Shown: positions 9,797-20,292, counted from the first letter of the stretch. The stretch: DNA of 64,000 nucleotides from Polynucleobacter sp. CS-Odin-A6 (GCF_018882095.1 NZ_JACVPD010000002.1:372001-436000); one strand, 5' to 3'. Numbers and translations: made by a program. The notes: generated from the sequence alone by a model not told the origin.

Positions 9797-11071
9797 ATGT
9801 CAGATGTTCACCAAAATACCCCCGTCAAATTACCTAAAAATACCTCTCCGATGAGAGTCGTTGATGTCGTCGTTGTGGGCGGAGGCGTCGTCGGCAAGGC
9901 TTGTGCACTAGGCCTTGCTCAACTTGGGCTTCAAACCATTCAAATCGCTCCCGACCTAGATCAGACCATTCCGGCCCCACAAGGCACTGAATGGGGTCAG
10001 CGTATTTATGCTTTTTCTCCAAGCACCCAGAAATTGCTGGCCCAATTGCAATTGTGGGATGCCCTTGATCAAGGCCGTATGCAGCCCGTCCGGGATATGC
10101 GAATTTTTGGCGATCGTGGAGAAAAGCATGACCAACTGCACCTTTCTGCCTTCGAAGCAGGAACGCCTCAGTTGGCTTGGATCGGTGAATCCAACATCAT
10201 TGAGCACACTCTAGATCAAGCTTCACGCTTTCAAAATAAATTAGAACGCATCACCGGTGTAGTGGAACGCATTGAAGTGGACTCTACGGAGGCAATACTT
10301 CACCTCAACAATGGTGCTACCTTGCAAGCCCAACTCGTCATTGCTGCTGATGGTGCCAACTCACCTATTCGCACTGAATTAGGCATTTCAATCAAAGAAG
10401 AAAGCTACTCACAAAGTGCTGTGGTTGCTAACTGGAAATGTACTCATGCGCACCTAGAAACTGCCTATCAATGGTTTTTATCAGGTGGGGATATTGTGGC
10501 GATGTTACCGCTACCGAACAAACAAGTCTCCATGGTGTGGTCAACCTCACCTGAAAATGCTGCAGATCTTCTCAAGCTAGATCAAGCAGCCTGGTCGCAA
10601 AGATTTTCTTCGATTGCCAATGGCGCGATCATTGACCAACTTGGCACGCTCACTCTCAACTCCATGCCTGCAGCATTTCCCCTCAGAAGAATTCAGGCAA
10701 GTCGTTTTATTGGTCCAGAAGTAAATCCCAAGGTTGTGCTGATTGGAGATTCAGCCCACGTCATGCACCCCTTAGCGGGACAGGGCCTGAACTTAGGGTT
10801 GAGGGATGTTGCTACCCTGCTTCATATTTTGGGCAAACGAGAATCCTTTCGAATGCTGAACGATAAAGTACTTTTGCGTCGTTATGAACGTCAACGTCAG
10901 GGCGATACAAGCGCACTCTTGTGGGTGACAGATAAACTCAAGAAGTTATTTTCAGCCAGCAGTGGCACTGAAAAGCAATTACGTAATTGGGGATTAGGTA
11001 TGGTGAATCGTAGCCACTTTATTAAACGGCGCTTAATTGAACGCGCTCTCGGAGACATTGATTTTGAATAA
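9797..11071 (+). CDS. UbiH/UbiF/COQ6-family FAD monooxygenase
   Basis: This is a 424-residue flavoprotein hydroxylase of the ubiquinone-biosynthesis type. The N-terminal Rossmann motif [17 protein letters not shown] (GGGVVG at residues 28-33) binds the FAD ADP moiety, and the C-terminal motif [18 protein letters not shown] (from residue 317) is the diagnostic second FAD motif of this family. Such enzymes hydroxylate the aromatic ring of ubiquinone precursors on the membrane face. Which ring carbon cannot be read from sequence. The UbiH-dsbC order is common in Burkholderiales, and dsbC overlaps its end. Confidence 0.88.
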   Translation: MSDVHQNTPVKLPKNTSPMRVVDVVVVGGGVVGKACALGLAQLGLQTIQIAPDLDQTIPAPQGTEWGQRIYAFSPSTQKLLAQLQLWDALDQGRMQPVRDMRIFGDRGEKHDQLHLSAFEAGTPQLAWIGESNIIEHTLDQASRFQNKLERITGVVERIEVDSTEAILHLNNGATLQAQLVIAADGANSPIRTELGISIKEESYSQSAVVANWKCTHAHLETAYQWFLSGGDIVAMLPLPNKQVSMVWSTSPENAADLLKLDQAAWSQRFSSIANGAIIDQLGTLTLNSMPAAFPLRRIQASRFIGPEVNPKVVLIGDSAHVMHPLAGQGLNLGLRDVATLLHILGKRESFRMLNDKVLLRRYERQRQGDTSALLWVTDKLKKLFSASSGTEKQLRNWGLGMVNRSHFIKRRLIERALGDIDFE

Positions 11072-11798
11072 ACACTTTTCTACTATCGCTCTTGTTAGCC
11101 TCCTTAGCCTCCTTAGTCTCCTCAGCCTTTTTGTAGGAACAGTTCAAGCGCAATCAGATCAACAAATTCGATCTGATCTCCAAAAGAAGGTTGGTCCAAC
11201 TACGAAAATTAAAAGTGTTTCTCCCTCGCCTATTACTGGTATTTATGAAGTGCTAGTTGGAAATGAGATTTTTTATACCGATTCCAATAGCAAATACCTA
11301 ATCCAAGGGGAAATCATTGAAATTGCTACGGGAAAAAATATTACCGAGCAAAAGCAAGCTGACCTCAATCGCATTAAATGGTCTGAGCTAAACCCATCCA
11401 ATGCCTTAAAAGTAGTCCGCGGTAATGGCGGCAGACAGTTAGCCGTTTTTTCTGATCCCAATTGTGGATATTGCAAACGTTTAGAGAAATCTTTGCAGCA
11501 ATTAGATAACGTCACGATCTATACCTATCTCATTCCAATTCTGTCTGCTGACTCTGCACAGAAATCCAAACAAATTTGGTGCTCTGCTGACCCACAAAAA
11601 ACCTATATCGATTGGATGATTAATGGTATTGCGCCGAGCGGTAAAAGTGATTGCACTACGCCGCTCGATAAAAATATGGCTTTCGCCAAAACATATGGTG
11701 TTACTGGCACACCTACCCTCTTCTTCACTGATGGCAGTCGCTTTCCAGGTGCCGTACAAATCACCGATATCGAAAAGAAATTTAGTAGCCTGAAGTAA
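11064..11798 (+). CDS. dsbC: Thiol:disulfide interchange protein DsbC
   Basis: DsbC is the periplasmic disulfide isomerase. With a TTG start at 11064, nine bases after GGAG (11051-11054), the product is 244 residues: a short basic N-terminus, a Leu/Ser-rich signal core, AQA-type cleavage near VQAQS, a dimerisation domain (DLQKKVGPTTKIKSVSPSP) and a thioredoxin fold with CGYC at 134-137 inside DPNCGYCKRLEKS. The second Cys pair (WCSADP, SDCTTP) and the cis-Pro in GVTGTPTLFF are present. A start at TTG 11037 or 11058 is possible but less well spaced. It overlaps the UbiH-type gene by eight bases, so it is probably coupled. Confidence 0.92.
   Translation: MNKHFSTIALVSLLSLLSLLSLFVGTVQAQSDQQIRSDLQKKVGPTTKIKSVSPSPITGIYEVLVGNEIFYTDSNSKYLIQGEIIEIATGKNITEQKQADLNRIKWSELNPSNALKVVRGNGGRQLAVFSDPNCGYCKRLEKSLQQLDNVTIYTYLIPILSADSAQKSKQIWCSADPQKTYIDWMINGIAPSGKSDCTTPLDKNMAFAKTYGVTGTPTLFFTDGSRFPGAVQITDIEKKFSSLK
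11094..11129 (+). repeat. 9-bp tandem repeat in the dsbC signal peptide
   Basis: Four imperfect copies of a 9-base unit (consensus CTTAGCCTC) encode VSL-LSL-LSL-LSL in the hydrophobic core of the DsbC signal peptide. Gain or loss of a unit keeps the frame and changes the core by three residues. Confidence 0.85.
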
Positions 11799-11802
11799 AG
11801 CG

Positions 11803-13587
11803 ATGAACACCATGAACACCTCTGATTTACCTGAAATTCAATATACGATTTGGTCTGCAGATCTACATGGCCACCGTTTTCAGGTGAAGTTACGGATTGA
11901 GAACCCAATGCCTGATGGGCAAGTTTTACAAATGCCTGCCTGGATTCCGGGTAGTTATTTGATTCGGGATTTCAGTAAGCAAATCGAAACTATTGAAGCC
12001 TTTGCGGTAGGCAAGCCCAATGAAGCGTTAGTGCTTGAGCGGATTGATAACGATCAGTGGCGCCTACCCAGCGTAGTTGGTCCCGTAGACATTCTGACAA
12101 CGGTATATGCATTTGATCCCTCGGTACGCGCTGCTTATCTGGACACTGAACGGGCATTTATTAATCCCAGTAGCTTATGTTTGAGCGTCAAAGGCCAAGA
12201 GGGCTTACCTTGTGCTTTAGTGTTGATACCACCCAAAGATGCCTCTACCATTCATTGGACTGTGCAGACTGGATTACGGCCGGTCAAAATAGATTTACAG
12301 GGCTATGGCTTTTATCTAGCCAAGAACTATGATGACTTATTGGATCATCCGATTGCGATGGGTGAGTTTCAGATTGCCCACTGGAAATCTAATGGTGTTT
12401 CACACAGCATGGCGATCCAAGGCTGTGTTCATGAGATTGACCTTGAGCGTTTAGCTACAGATCTCCAAGCAATTTGTACTTGCACAATCAATCTATTTGA
12501 GCCCAAGACTAAAACAGCTCCTTTCCAAAACTATCTATTTTTAGTCAATGCAGTGCTTGCCGGATATGGTGGACTCGAGCATCGCAATAGCACCGCTCTG
12601 CTTTGCCCTCGCGATCAGATTCCCCAGGTAAATACCCCACTAGATGAAACGGCATATCGTGAATTTTTAGGGCTCTGCAGTCATGAATACTTTCATACCT
12701 GGCTAGTGAAGCGCATTCAACCTAAAGCATTTCAGCCTTACCAACTGGATCGCAGAAACCATACTCGTCTGCTTTGGTTGTTTGAGGGCTTCACTAGTTA
12801 TTACGATGATTTACAACTCTTACGTAGCAAACGGATTGATCTCAAAACCTACCTGAAGCTCGTAGTGAATAATTGGAATGCCATTCTGCGTGGCCCAGGA
12901 AGGCTGAAACAAAGCTTAGCTGACAGCTCCTTTGATGCCTGGACCAAGTACTATCAGGCCGATGAGAACACACCAAATGCAGTAGTGAGCTATTACGGTA
13001 AAGGTGCACTACTTGCCCTGGGACTGGACCTGAAGATTCGCGCATTTACAAATCATCGTCAATCTTTAGACGATTTAATGCGTCTAATCTGGCAAACCCA
13101 TGGAGTCACCTTAGAGGGTATTGCTGAAGATGGTTTAGACGAGTTGATTCATCAACTCCTTGGCAAAGCCTTCAAAAAAACTTGGAATGAATTCAAGTCA
13201 CGCTATATTTTTGATGTAGAGGACATTCCCATTCAGCAGTGGTTTGACCCAAAAACCATTTCGGTTCAACTTCAATCCCATTCCAATCTTGAGCAAATCA
13301 AATTGCAACTGGGCTTACGTCATAGCGATACCAACGGCTGGTTAAAAGTAACGCATGTATTAGATGGTGGGGCTGCACAACTCGCAGGGCTGGCTCCAGG
13401 TGATCTGCTTGCTAGCATCAACGGTGAACGCATTACAGCTGCTCGTTGGGAAAAGGTTTTATCTAGCCTCATCCCAGAACAGCTGATTCAGATTTGTTTT
13501 TATCGCGATGATTTGGAACACGAGTGCATGATGGTGCTTGAGGATGATCAATTACCCACTCAATATGCTTTGACTCCTACTGAGTAA
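11803..13587 (+). CDS. M61-family glycyl aminopeptidase with PDZ domain
   Basis: This 594-residue protein is a peptidase of the M61 family. The N-terminal beta domain (PDGQVLQMPAWIPGSYLIRDF) is characteristic. The zinc motif HEYFH is at residues 294-298 followed by the conserved TWLVKRIQP, and the third zinc ligand is Glu328 in LFEGFTSYYDD. A PDZ domain occupies roughly residues 500-585 (GAAQLAGLAPGDLLASINGE). No signal peptide is evident, so it is probably cytoplasmic or peripheral. It starts four bases after dsbC and its stop overlaps the ung start (TAATG). Confidence 0.92.
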   Translation: MNTMNTSDLPEIQYTIWSADLHGHRFQVKLRIENPMPDGQVLQMPAWIPGSYLIRDFSKQIETIEAFAVGKPNEALVLERIDNDQWRLPSVVGPVDILTTVYAFDPSVRAAYLDTERAFINPSSLCLSVKGQEGLPCALVLIPPKDASTIHWTVQTGLRPVKIDLQGYGFYLAKNYDDLLDHPIAMGEFQIAHWKSNGVSHSMAIQGCVHEIDLERLATDLQAICTCTINLFEPKTKTAPFQNYLFLVNAVLAGYGGLEHRNSTALLCPRDQIPQVNTPLDETAYREFLGLCSHEYFHTWLVKRIQPKAFQPYQLDRRNHTRLLWLFEGFTSYYDDLQLLRSKRIDLKTYLKLVVNNWNAILRGPGRLKQSLADSSFDAWTKYYQADENTPNAVVSYYGKGALLALGLDLKIRAFTNHRQSLDDLMRLIWQTHGVTLEGIAEDGLDELIHQLLGKAFKKTWNEFKSRYIFDVEDIPIQQWFDPKTISVQLQSHSNLEQIKLQLGLRHSDTNGWLKVTHVLDGGAAQLAGLAPGDLLASINGERITAARWEKVLSSLIPEQLIQICFYRDDLEHECMMVLEDDQLPTQYALTPTE

Positions 13588-14354
13588 TGCCCTTATTTTC
13601 TGCAGCTGATATTCCCGAAGACTGGCGCGCTCTGCTTGGTGATTATTTTGAATCGCCGGAGTGGCAAGCACTACAAACCAATCTACGTTCCGAACTGAAT
13701 CAAAACGCAGATCAAATTCGACCTGAGCCACAGAATTTCTTTAAAGCGCTTGCACTAACCCCGTTAGCTAATGTCAAAGTGGTGATCTTAGGACAGGATC
13801 CGTATCACTCTCCCGGACTCGCACAGGGATTGGCTTTTTCCATCCCCAGAGATATCCCAAGCAACTCCCGGCAATTTCCTAGCTCACTACGCAACATCAG
13901 TAAAGCACTTGCGATTGAGGGTTTTGGGGCTCTGCCTCACGGCGATCTTCATACATGGGCTGAGCAAGGTGTACTTCTCCTGAATACCGCTCTGAGTGTG
14001 AAATTAGGAGAAGCAGGTAGTCATACCAACCTTGGCTGGAAACCCCTCATTGATAAGCTTATTAGTGCCTTAGCGCAGCAAAAGCCACACCTAGTGTGGA
14101 TGCTCTGGGGTGGACATGCTCAATCTAAGCTCCCTCTCATTGAATCAGGCATTGATCCATTAATTTTGCAATCCTCACACCCATCCGGGCTGGGGGTCTA
14201 CAAAACAGATCGTCCGTTCTTGCAGCCAGGTGGAAAAGTAAGTTGCGGTCATTTTGCGAAGGCAAATGAATGGCTATTGAAGCACCAAGAGTTACCCATT
14301 GTCTGGATTGAACCAAACCCTGAAACCGCACCTCAAACCACTTTATTTGATTAA
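13587..14354 (+). CDS. ung: Uracil-DNA glycosylase, family 1
   Basis: Ung removes uracil from DNA as the first step of base excision repair. The 255-residue protein has the water-activating loop GQDPYH at residues 69-74 (Asp71 catalytic), followed by SPGLAQGLAFS, the LLLNTALSV uracil-binding segment, and the Leu-intercalation loop with His198 in SSHPSGLGVYKT. E. coli has HPSPLS at this last site, so the loop differs slightly but keeps His. It overlaps the M61 gene by one base and is convergent with the small membrane-protein gene. Confidence 0.96.
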   Translation: MPLFSAADIPEDWRALLGDYFESPEWQALQTNLRSELNQNADQIRPEPQNFFKALALTPLANVKVVILGQDPYHSPGLAQGLAFSIPRDIPSNSRQFPSSLRNISKALAIEGFGALPHGDLHTWAEQGVLLLNTALSVKLGEAGSHTNLGWKPLIDKLISALAQQKPHLVWMLWGGHAQSKLPLIESGIDPLILQSSHPSGLGVYKTDRPFLQPGGKVSCGHFAKANEWLLKHQELPIVWIEPNPETAPQTTLFD

Positions 14355-14612
14355 TTACTTAACCGCGGCAGCATATAAGCAAGCAGCAAGGCAAGAAGCC
14401 ACCACAGCGCTTAGCCACTCCAGCATCTGTCCTAACTGAAATAGCCCTAAAAATTGCCCCGCATAGGAGCTAGTTACGGCAACTAGGAAGCCAATCAAAA
14501 AAGCTACGAGGATTTTTTTAAGTTGTCGTTTGGCTATTTTCGCCCTCGGGTAGAACACCCAGGCAAATACACCAGATAAGCCACCAATCACCAGAAAAGC
14601 CAAAAATCCCAT
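14355..14612 (-). CDS. Small membrane protein, possibly GlsB/YeaQ/YmgE-like
   Basis: The 85-residue product has three hydrophobic spans: residues 2-19 with [12 protein letters not shown], 34-56, and 62-83. A basic loop ([12 protein letters not shown]) follows the first. The Gly-rich first span and overall size resemble transglycosylase-associated GlsB/YeaQ small membrane proteins, but the fit is loose and no function is inferred. It is convergent with ung with no gap, and divergent from hemA with 41 bases between. Confidence 0.6.
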   Translation of the reverse strand: MGFLAFLVIGGLSGVFAWVFYPRAKIAKRQLKKILVAFLIGFLVAVTSSYAGQFLGLFQLGQMLEWLSAVVASCLAACLYAAAVK

Positions 14613-14653
14613 TGCGCCCCCATGAATGCCATCTCAAATCTATAATCACCATT

Positions 14654-15970
14654 ATGAAGTTGTTGACACTTGGCATCAATCATCACACAGCGCCGGTCGC
14701 CATTCGGGAAAAGGTCGCCTTTGACCCCGCATTTCTTCAGGAAGCGTTGCACGATCTTCGCCAACATCTCGTTGGCGCGAATCAAGCCGGCCTGCCCGAA
14801 GCCACCATCTTGTCAACCTGTAACCGTACCGAGGTGTATTGCGCTGCCAATGATGCAGATGCAGCTAGCCTCTTGCATGAAGCGACTTTTGACTGGCTAG
14901 CCAAAACACAACAAGTAGCCCCAAGCAGTTTAGAGCCCCACATTTATTCTCTCCCGCAATCCGATGCCGTACGTCATGCCTTTAGAGTTGCCTGCGGATT
15001 AGACTCCATGGTGATTGGTGAGACCCAAATTCTGGGTCAAATGAAAGATGCTGTACGCACTGCAAATGATGCAGGCGTCTTAGGCACCTATCTCAATCAA
15101 CTCTTTCAAAAAACATTTGCTGTTGCCAAAGAGGTAAGAGGGTCTACAGAAATCGGTGCTCACTCTATCTCCATGGCGGCCGCCTCAGTTCGCTTGGCAG
15201 AACGCATCTTTGAAACCATTGCCGACCAAAGGGTATTGTTTATTGGTGCTGGCGATATGATTACCTTATGCGCTACCCATTTTGTTGCACGCAAACCCAA
15301 AGGGGTTGCAATTGCCAATCGTACGATTGAACGTGGCCAAGAATTAGCAGACTCAATCTCTATTCAGGATGTTGAAGCAGAATCATTAAAACTCTCTGAG
15401 CTGCCAAGCCGCCTTCACGAATTTGACATTGTTATTTCGAGTACCGCATCTTCACTTCCTATCATTGGCCTAGGCATGGTGGAGAGTGCATTGAAACAAC
15501 GCCGCCGTAAGCCAATAGTCATGATTGACTTAGCAGTACCGCGCGACTTTGAACCAGAAATATCCAGGCTGGCTGACGTTTACCTCTATACAGTTGATGA
15601 TTTAGGTACCATGATTCAAACGGGCGCCTCTTTACGTCAAGCGGCAGTTAGTCAAGCTGAGGCAATTATTGAAGACCGTGTCGGCAATTTTATGCACTGG
15701 ATGCAAGGTCGTAAGACAGTACCGCTCATTCAAGATATTCAACAGCAAGGTGAACACCTCAGGCAACTAGAACTCGATCGCGCCATGAAACGATTAATGC
15801 GTGGTGATGACCCTCAAGAAGTGCTGAATGCCATGGCGCAAGGATTAACTAACAAGTTCTTGCATGGCTCATTGCATGCTTTACAACACTCCAATGGCGC
15901 TGAGCGTGACGCCCTGATTAAGTTGCTACCTAAATTATTCACCTCACACTCTAAGCCAGAAGACCATTAG
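14654..15970 (+). CDS. hemA: Glutamyl-tRNA reductase
   Basis: HemA reduces glutamyl-tRNA to glutamate-1-semialdehyde, the first step of the C5 route to tetrapyrroles. The start [15 protein letters not shown] at 14654 gives 438 residues; a longer in-frame start at 14612 adds non-conserved sequence. The nucleophilic Cys56 is in [26 protein letters not shown], the NADPH-binding GAGDM segment and VPRDFEPE follow, then the C-terminal dimerisation helices. It is the first gene of hemA-prfA-prmC, with prfA following directly. Confidence 0.96.
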   Translation: MKLLTLGINHHTAPVAIREKVAFDPAFLQEALHDLRQHLVGANQAGLPEATILSTCNRTEVYCAANDADAASLLHEATFDWLAKTQQVAPSSLEPHIYSLPQSDAVRHAFRVACGLDSMVIGETQILGQMKDAVRTANDAGVLGTYLNQLFQKTFAVAKEVRGSTEIGAHSISMAAASVRLAERIFETIADQRVLFIGAGDMITLCATHFVARKPKGVAIANRTIERGQELADSISIQDVEAESLKLSELPSRLHEFDIVISSTASSLPIIGLGMVESALKQRRRKPIVMIDLAVPRDFEPEISRLADVYLYTVDDLGTMIQTGASLRQAAVSQAEAIIEDRVGNFMHWMQGRKTVPLIQDIQQQGEHLRQLELDRAMKRLMRGDDPQEVLNAMAQGLTNKFLHGSLHALQHSNGAERDALIKLLPKLFTSHSKPEDH

Positions 15971-17050
15971 ATGAAGCCCAGCATGCGGGCTAAGCTAGAC
16001 CACCTAGATACGCGCTTAGCCGAACTCAATTCCTTATTAACTACCGAAGAGTCCACCAAAGATATGGACAACTATCGGAAGCTCACACGTGAGCATTCTG
16101 ATATTGCAACGGTAGTGGAGCAATTTGGCCTATACAAACAGGCTGAGGCAGACGCACAAGCTGCTGAAGAGATGCGCAAAGATCCTGAAATGAAAGAGTT
16201 TGCCGATGAAGAGCAAAAGCAAGCTCAGGTCACCATGGAAAAGCTTGAGGGAATTTTACAAAAACTCCTGCTACCCAAAGATGTCAACGATGAACGTAAT
16301 GTCTTCTTAGAAATTCGTGCAGGTACTGGTGGTGATGAGAGCGCACTCTTCGCTAGCGACCTTCTGAGAATGTACACGCGCTTTGCGGAGCGCCAAGGCT
16401 GGAAGGTGGAAGTAGTGAATGCCGCTGAATCTGACCTAGGTGGCTTCAAAGAAGTGGTCTTGCGTCTGGTTGGCCAATCGGTTTATTCCCGTCTCAAATT
16501 TGAATCTGGTGGCCACCGTGTTCAACGTGTGCCCCAAACAGAAACTCAAGGTCGTATACATACGTCAGCTTGTACTGTGGCCGTGATGCCTGAGGCAGAT
16601 GAGCTTGAGGCCGTAAAAATTAACCCCGCCGAACTGCGCATCGATACTTTTAGAGCTTCGGGTGCTGGTGGTCAGCATATTAATAAAACAGATTCGGCAG
16701 TACGCATCACTCATTTACCTACAGGCACAGTGGTTGAGTGCCAAGATGATCGTAGTCAGCATCGCAATCGTGAACAAGCGATGAAAGTATTGGTGTCCCG
16801 CATTATGGATGCACGCGAACGTGAAAAGCATCAACTAGAAGCCCAAACCAGAAAGTCTTTGGTGGGCACAGGCGACCGTAGTGACCGAATTCGTACGTAC
16901 AACTTTCCACAGGGTCGAATTACCGACCATCGCATCAACCTGACGCTCTATAAAATTGATGCCATGATGGATGGAGATTTGGATGATCTTTGCAATGCGC
17001 TCGCATCTGAACATCAAGCAGAACTGCTTGCAGCATTAGGTGATACTTAA
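15971..17050 (+). CDS. prfA: Peptide chain release factor 1
   Basis: RF1 reads UAA and UAG stops and triggers peptide release. The 359-residue protein has the GGQ motif at 233-235 ([14 protein letters not shown]), whose Gln is methylated by PrmC, the product of the next gene. The tripeptide anticodon region lies in the [19 protein letters not shown] block, where P-x-T codon-recognition residues of RF1 are present (VPQTE being the conserved surrounding segment). It begins at the base after the hemA stop. prmC follows 12 bases on. Confidence 0.97.
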   Translation: MKPSMRAKLDHLDTRLAELNSLLTTEESTKDMDNYRKLTREHSDIATVVEQFGLYKQAEADAQAAEEMRKDPEMKEFADEEQKQAQVTMEKLEGILQKLLLPKDVNDERNVFLEIRAGTGGDESALFASDLLRMYTRFAERQGWKVEVVNAAESDLGGFKEVVLRLVGQSVYSRLKFESGGHRVQRVPQTETQGRIHTSACTVAVMPEADELEAVKINPAELRIDTFRASGAGGQHINKTDSAVRITHLPTGTVVECQDDRSQHRNREQAMKVLVSRIMDAREREKHQLEAQTRKSLVGTGDRSDRIRTYNFPQGRITDHRINLTLYKIDAMMDGDLDDLCNALASEHQAELLAALGDT

Positions 17051-17062
17051 TTTAGCCTGAAG

Positions 17063-17914
17063 ATGAGTGCTAGCCAACCATTGCGCCTCTTACTAAGCAA
17101 TTGCGCATTGCCTGCAAATGAAGCTCGCATCCTGCTGAGCCATATTCTAGAAAAACACTACCAGCTTCCTCGATCAGCCTTGCTATCCCATGATGATATG
17201 ACCCTGAATGAGAGAGCGGGTACTGAATGGCAATCCCTAGTCACCAGAAGAATAAATGGTGAGCCGATTGCCTACATCTTGGGTAAGAAGGGATTTCACA
17301 ACATTGAACTGATGGTAGGGCCCGGGGTACTAATCCCGCGGCCTGAAACGGAGCTGCTGGTTGATATCGCCCTTGCTGAAATCGCCAAACTCAATAGGCC
17401 ATGTACAGTTCTGGATTTGGGTACGGGATCAGGGGCAATTGCACTGGCAATTGCAAGCGCTGCCCCACTAGCCTCCGTTACGGCAAGTGATGAATCCACA
17501 GATGCTTTAGCTATTGCAAGACAAAATGCGGAAGCATTACGGTTGGACTCTCAAGTCCAGTTTATGCAGGGTAGCTGGTATGAAGCGCTTGACCAAAATA
17601 GTCTATTTGACATTATTGTGAGCAATCCTCCCTATATTGCCAATCGGGATCCTCACCTTACTCAGGGGGACCTCCGATTTGAACCCGCAGCAGCTCTCAC
17701 GGATTTTGCTAGCGGTCTAAGCTGCCTAGGGTTCATTATTTCGGGGGTAGATAAATACCTAAAGCCTAGCGGTCTAATCGCTGTAGAGCATGGGTTTAAC
17801 CAATCAGACTCTGTAGTCAATCTTATAAAAGTAGCCCAACTCCAGGAGATACAAGTCCATCGAGATTTAGCTGGACATTGCCGAGCTGCATCAGCCAGAA
17901 AAAAAAATAAATGA
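17063..17914 (+). CDS. prmC: Release-factor glutamine methyltransferase
   Basis: PrmC methylates the GGQ glutamine of release factors using SAM. The 283-residue protein has the N-terminal helical domain, the SAM-binding motif LDLGTGSGAIALAIA and the catalytic NPPY at residues 188-191 (SNPPYIANRDPHL). The C-terminus ends in a lysine-rich RKKNK encoded over a nine-A run. Its TGA overlaps the start of the following TPR glycosyltransferase gene (ATGA), an unusual neighbour. prfA-prmC adjacency matches the substrate relation. Confidence 0.95.
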   Translation: MSASQPLRLLLSNCALPANEARILLSHILEKHYQLPRSALLSHDDMTLNERAGTEWQSLVTRRINGEPIAYILGKKGFHNIELMVGPGVLIPRPETELLVDIALAEIAKLNRPCTVLDLGTGSGAIALAIASAAPLASVTASDESTDALAIARQNAEALRLDSQVQFMQGSWYEALDQNSLFDIIVSNPPYIANRDPHLTQGDLRFEPAAALTDFASGLSCLGFIISGVDKYLKPSGLIAVEHGFNQSDSVVNLIKVAQLQEIQVHRDLAGHCRAASARKKNK

Positions 17915-20205
17915 TGTCTCCAGAAGTGGTCCAACTTCTCCGAGAGGGAATCGCCGCACTAGGCGGCAAAAATTACTTAGAAGCAGAAAGAAATTTTAGG
18001 CTTGCTGAATTAATAAACAGCGATAACTGCCTTATTCGAATTAAAGTAGGGACAATTTATGCTCAGCATGGTGACTTCGAACAAGCAAAAAAATACCTCC
18101 TTGAGGCCTTAGCACTCGAACCAAATAACATAACCATTTCCTACAACCTTGGGCTAGTCTTTGCTATGGAAAATAATAATGAAGAGGCTCTCCATTACTA
18201 CGATCTAGCAATTAAGACTGATCCTAATAATATTGAAACACTAATTAATAAGGCGCTGGTGCTTAATGAGCTAAAGCGCTATGAAGAAGCAATCGTAACA
18301 ATCAATTCTGTGATTAGACTCAATCCCAATATTGCAGAAGCTTGGTCAAATCTTGGAGTTTCATATCGCCACCTTAGTAGGTATGCAGAGTCCTTGGACT
18401 CCTATAACCGAGCGCTACAGCTCAACCCAAAATTACCAACCACCCTTTTTAACAAAGGTCTAGTACTGAACTTGCTAAAGCAATTCTCCGAAGCGTTTGA
18501 GTGCTTTAAGGCATTTATTCAGATTCAGCCAAATCATGCTCAGGGCTGGCTTTATCTAGCTCATGCTCAAGAAGAGCTGAATCTACTTAATGAAGCACTT
18601 AGATCTTACGATGAAGGATTGAGGCTAGACCCAAGCTATCCAGAAGCATGGTCAAATCGCGGAAATCTGCTTGGTAAATTATCTCGCCAAGAAGAAGCAA
18701 TTCCATCCTATGACAATGCTATTAATTTAAGGCCTGAGTATTGCTCGCCCTGGGTTAATAAAGGCCATACTTTATTCGAGCTTAATAAACATAAAGAAGC
18801 TCTTCAGTGTTACCAAAAAGCATTTGAAATTGACCCAAACTTTGATTATCTAATAGGTGCGCTTGTTCATAGCATGATGAGAATGTGCGACTGGATTAAA
18901 AGTGATCGCCTAACAAAAAAAATATTTTCAGAAAGTTCAAAGAATAAAAAATTAATTTCCCCTTTTTTCATACTAGGATTAACTGATAGACTTACTCTCC
19001 AGAAAAAAGCAGCTGAAATCTATGCCGAAAACACCGGGCCGAAAGAAGCATTGCCCCTGCTGAGTCCACGTAATAATGATGACAATAAAATACGCCTGGG
19101 CTACCTATCAGCCGATTTTTGTATGCATCCGGTTGCAATCTTAACTGCAGAAATTTTTGAGTTGCATGACCGAAACAGATTTGAAGTCTATGGCTTCTCA
19201 TCTAAAAAAAATAATGCCGATAAAATGCAGCAGCGTTTGAGAGCCTCTTTTGATCAGTTTATTGACGTCGATACACTAAGTGATATAGAAATTGCTAATA
19301 AATTCCGATCTATGAAAATTGATATTGCAATTGATTTAGGTGGATTTACAAATGGCAGTCGAACTAGAGCTCTAGCCTATCGAGCAGCGCCTATTCAAAT
19401 TAATTATTTAGGATTCCCAGGAACAATGGGGTCTAGCTATATCGATTACATTATTGGAGATCAAGTAGTTATTCCAGAAAACCTTAAAGATAGCTATTCA
19501 GAAAAGATTATTTATCTGCCAAACTCTTATCAAGCAAACGATTCAAAACGAAAAATTTCTGAAATAGTATTTTCTAGGCAAGACTTTTCGCTTCCTGAAG
19601 GGGCATTTGTGTTTTGTTGCTTTAACAGCCCATACAAAATAACTCAGCAAAGCTTCTCCTCGTGGTTGATGATCCTGAAAGAGTCTCCAAGTAGCGTACT
19701 TTGGCTACTAGAAGATGAGATTGATATTTCCTATAATTTGCGATCTGAAGCTGAAAAAAAGGGCATTAACCCCAATCGCTTGATTTTTACCGGCCGATTG
19801 CCGCAAGAAGAGTACTTGGCCCGCTATAGACTCGCTGACCTTTTTTTAGATACGCATCCGTTTAATGCAGGAACGACTGCTAGTGATGCCCTGTGGTCTG
19901 GACTGCCTGTTTTGACCTACCCTGGGGAAGCCTTTGCCAGCCGAATGGCTAGTAGCCTCCTATCAGCCCTCAACCTACCTGAACTGATTGCGAATTCTGA
20001 ACAAGACTACATAAATTTAGCTGTTGAATTTGCTAATATTCCAGGGAAAACTTTACTTGTTCGAGACAGGTTGGCCTCCAATCGATTATCAAGCCCTTTA
20101 TTCGACTCACAACTATTTACTAAACATCTAGAAAGCGGTCTCACTCAGGCACATGAGCGATACTGCAATAATTTAGTCGCAGCAGATATTAAGATTAACC
20201 CATAA
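17911..20205 (+). CDS. TPR protein with GT41 (OGT/SPINDLY-type) transferase domain, copy 1
   Basis: This 764-residue protein has about nine TPR repeats over residues 1-320 and a GT41 catalytic region from about residue 392 to the end. In GT41 enzymes the TPR arm grips protein substrates and the C-terminal lobes transfer a sugar (GlcNAc or fucose in eukaryotes) to Ser/Thr. Family residues visible here are His406 (SADFCMHPVAILTAEIF), Lys576 (FNSPYKIT) and the nucleotide-phosphate loop NAGTTASDALWSGLP, where the His usual before Thr-Thr is Gly654. It starts ATGATG overlapping prmC and looks AT-richer than its neighbours. The bacterial donor sugar and targets are unknown. Confidence 0.88.
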   Translation: MMSPEVVQLLREGIAALGGKNYLEAERNFRLAELINSDNCLIRIKVGTIYAQHGDFEQAKKYLLEALALEPNNITISYNLGLVFAMENNNEEALHYYDLAIKTDPNNIETLINKALVLNELKRYEEAIVTINSVIRLNPNIAEAWSNLGVSYRHLSRYAESLDSYNRALQLNPKLPTTLFNKGLVLNLLKQFSEAFECFKAFIQIQPNHAQGWLYLAHAQEELNLLNEALRSYDEGLRLDPSYPEAWSNRGNLLGKLSRQEEAIPSYDNAINLRPEYCSPWVNKGHTLFELNKHKEALQCYQKAFEIDPNFDYLIGALVHSMMRMCDWIKSDRLTKKIFSESSKNKKLISPFFILGLTDRLTLQKKAAEIYAENTGPKEALPLLSPRNNDDNKIRLGYLSADFCMHPVAILTAEIFELHDRNRFEVYGFSSKKNNADKMQQRLRASFDQFIDVDTLSDIEIANKFRSMKIDIAIDLGGFTNGSRTRALAYRAAPIQINYLGFPGTMGSSYIDYIIGDQVVIPENLKDSYSEKIIYLPNSYQANDSKRKISEIVFSRQDFSLPEGAFVFCCFNSPYKITQQSFSSWLMILKESPSSVLWLLEDEIDISYNLRSEAEKKGINPNRLIFTGRLPQEEYLARYRLADLFLDTHPFNAGTTASDALWSGLPVLTYPGEAFASRMASSLLSALNLPELIANSEQDYINLAVEFANIPGKTLLVRDRLASNRLSSPLFDSQLFTKHLESGLTQAHERYCNNLVAADIKINP

Positions 20206-20226
20206 AACCAAATGCCTTAGAAGTTT

Positions 20227-20232
20227 TATAAT
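20227..20232 (+). promoter_or_regulatory. Candidate -10 element for grxD
   Basis: A perfect TATAAT lies 60 bases before the grxD ATG. No convincing -35 is found at the right distance, so this is only a candidate promoter separating grxD from the upstream TPR gene. Confidence 0.3.
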
Positions 20233-20292
20233 TACTTACTCAATTTAGATGCAGCAGACTCCTTTATTAACCCCTTATTAGGCAAGAAAATT

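Noticed and set aside
20202-20229. Inverted repeat ATAAAAC..GTTTTAT after the first GT41 gene as a terminator
   Set aside because: The stem is AT-rich with a long loop and no T run follows, so termination is not convincing.
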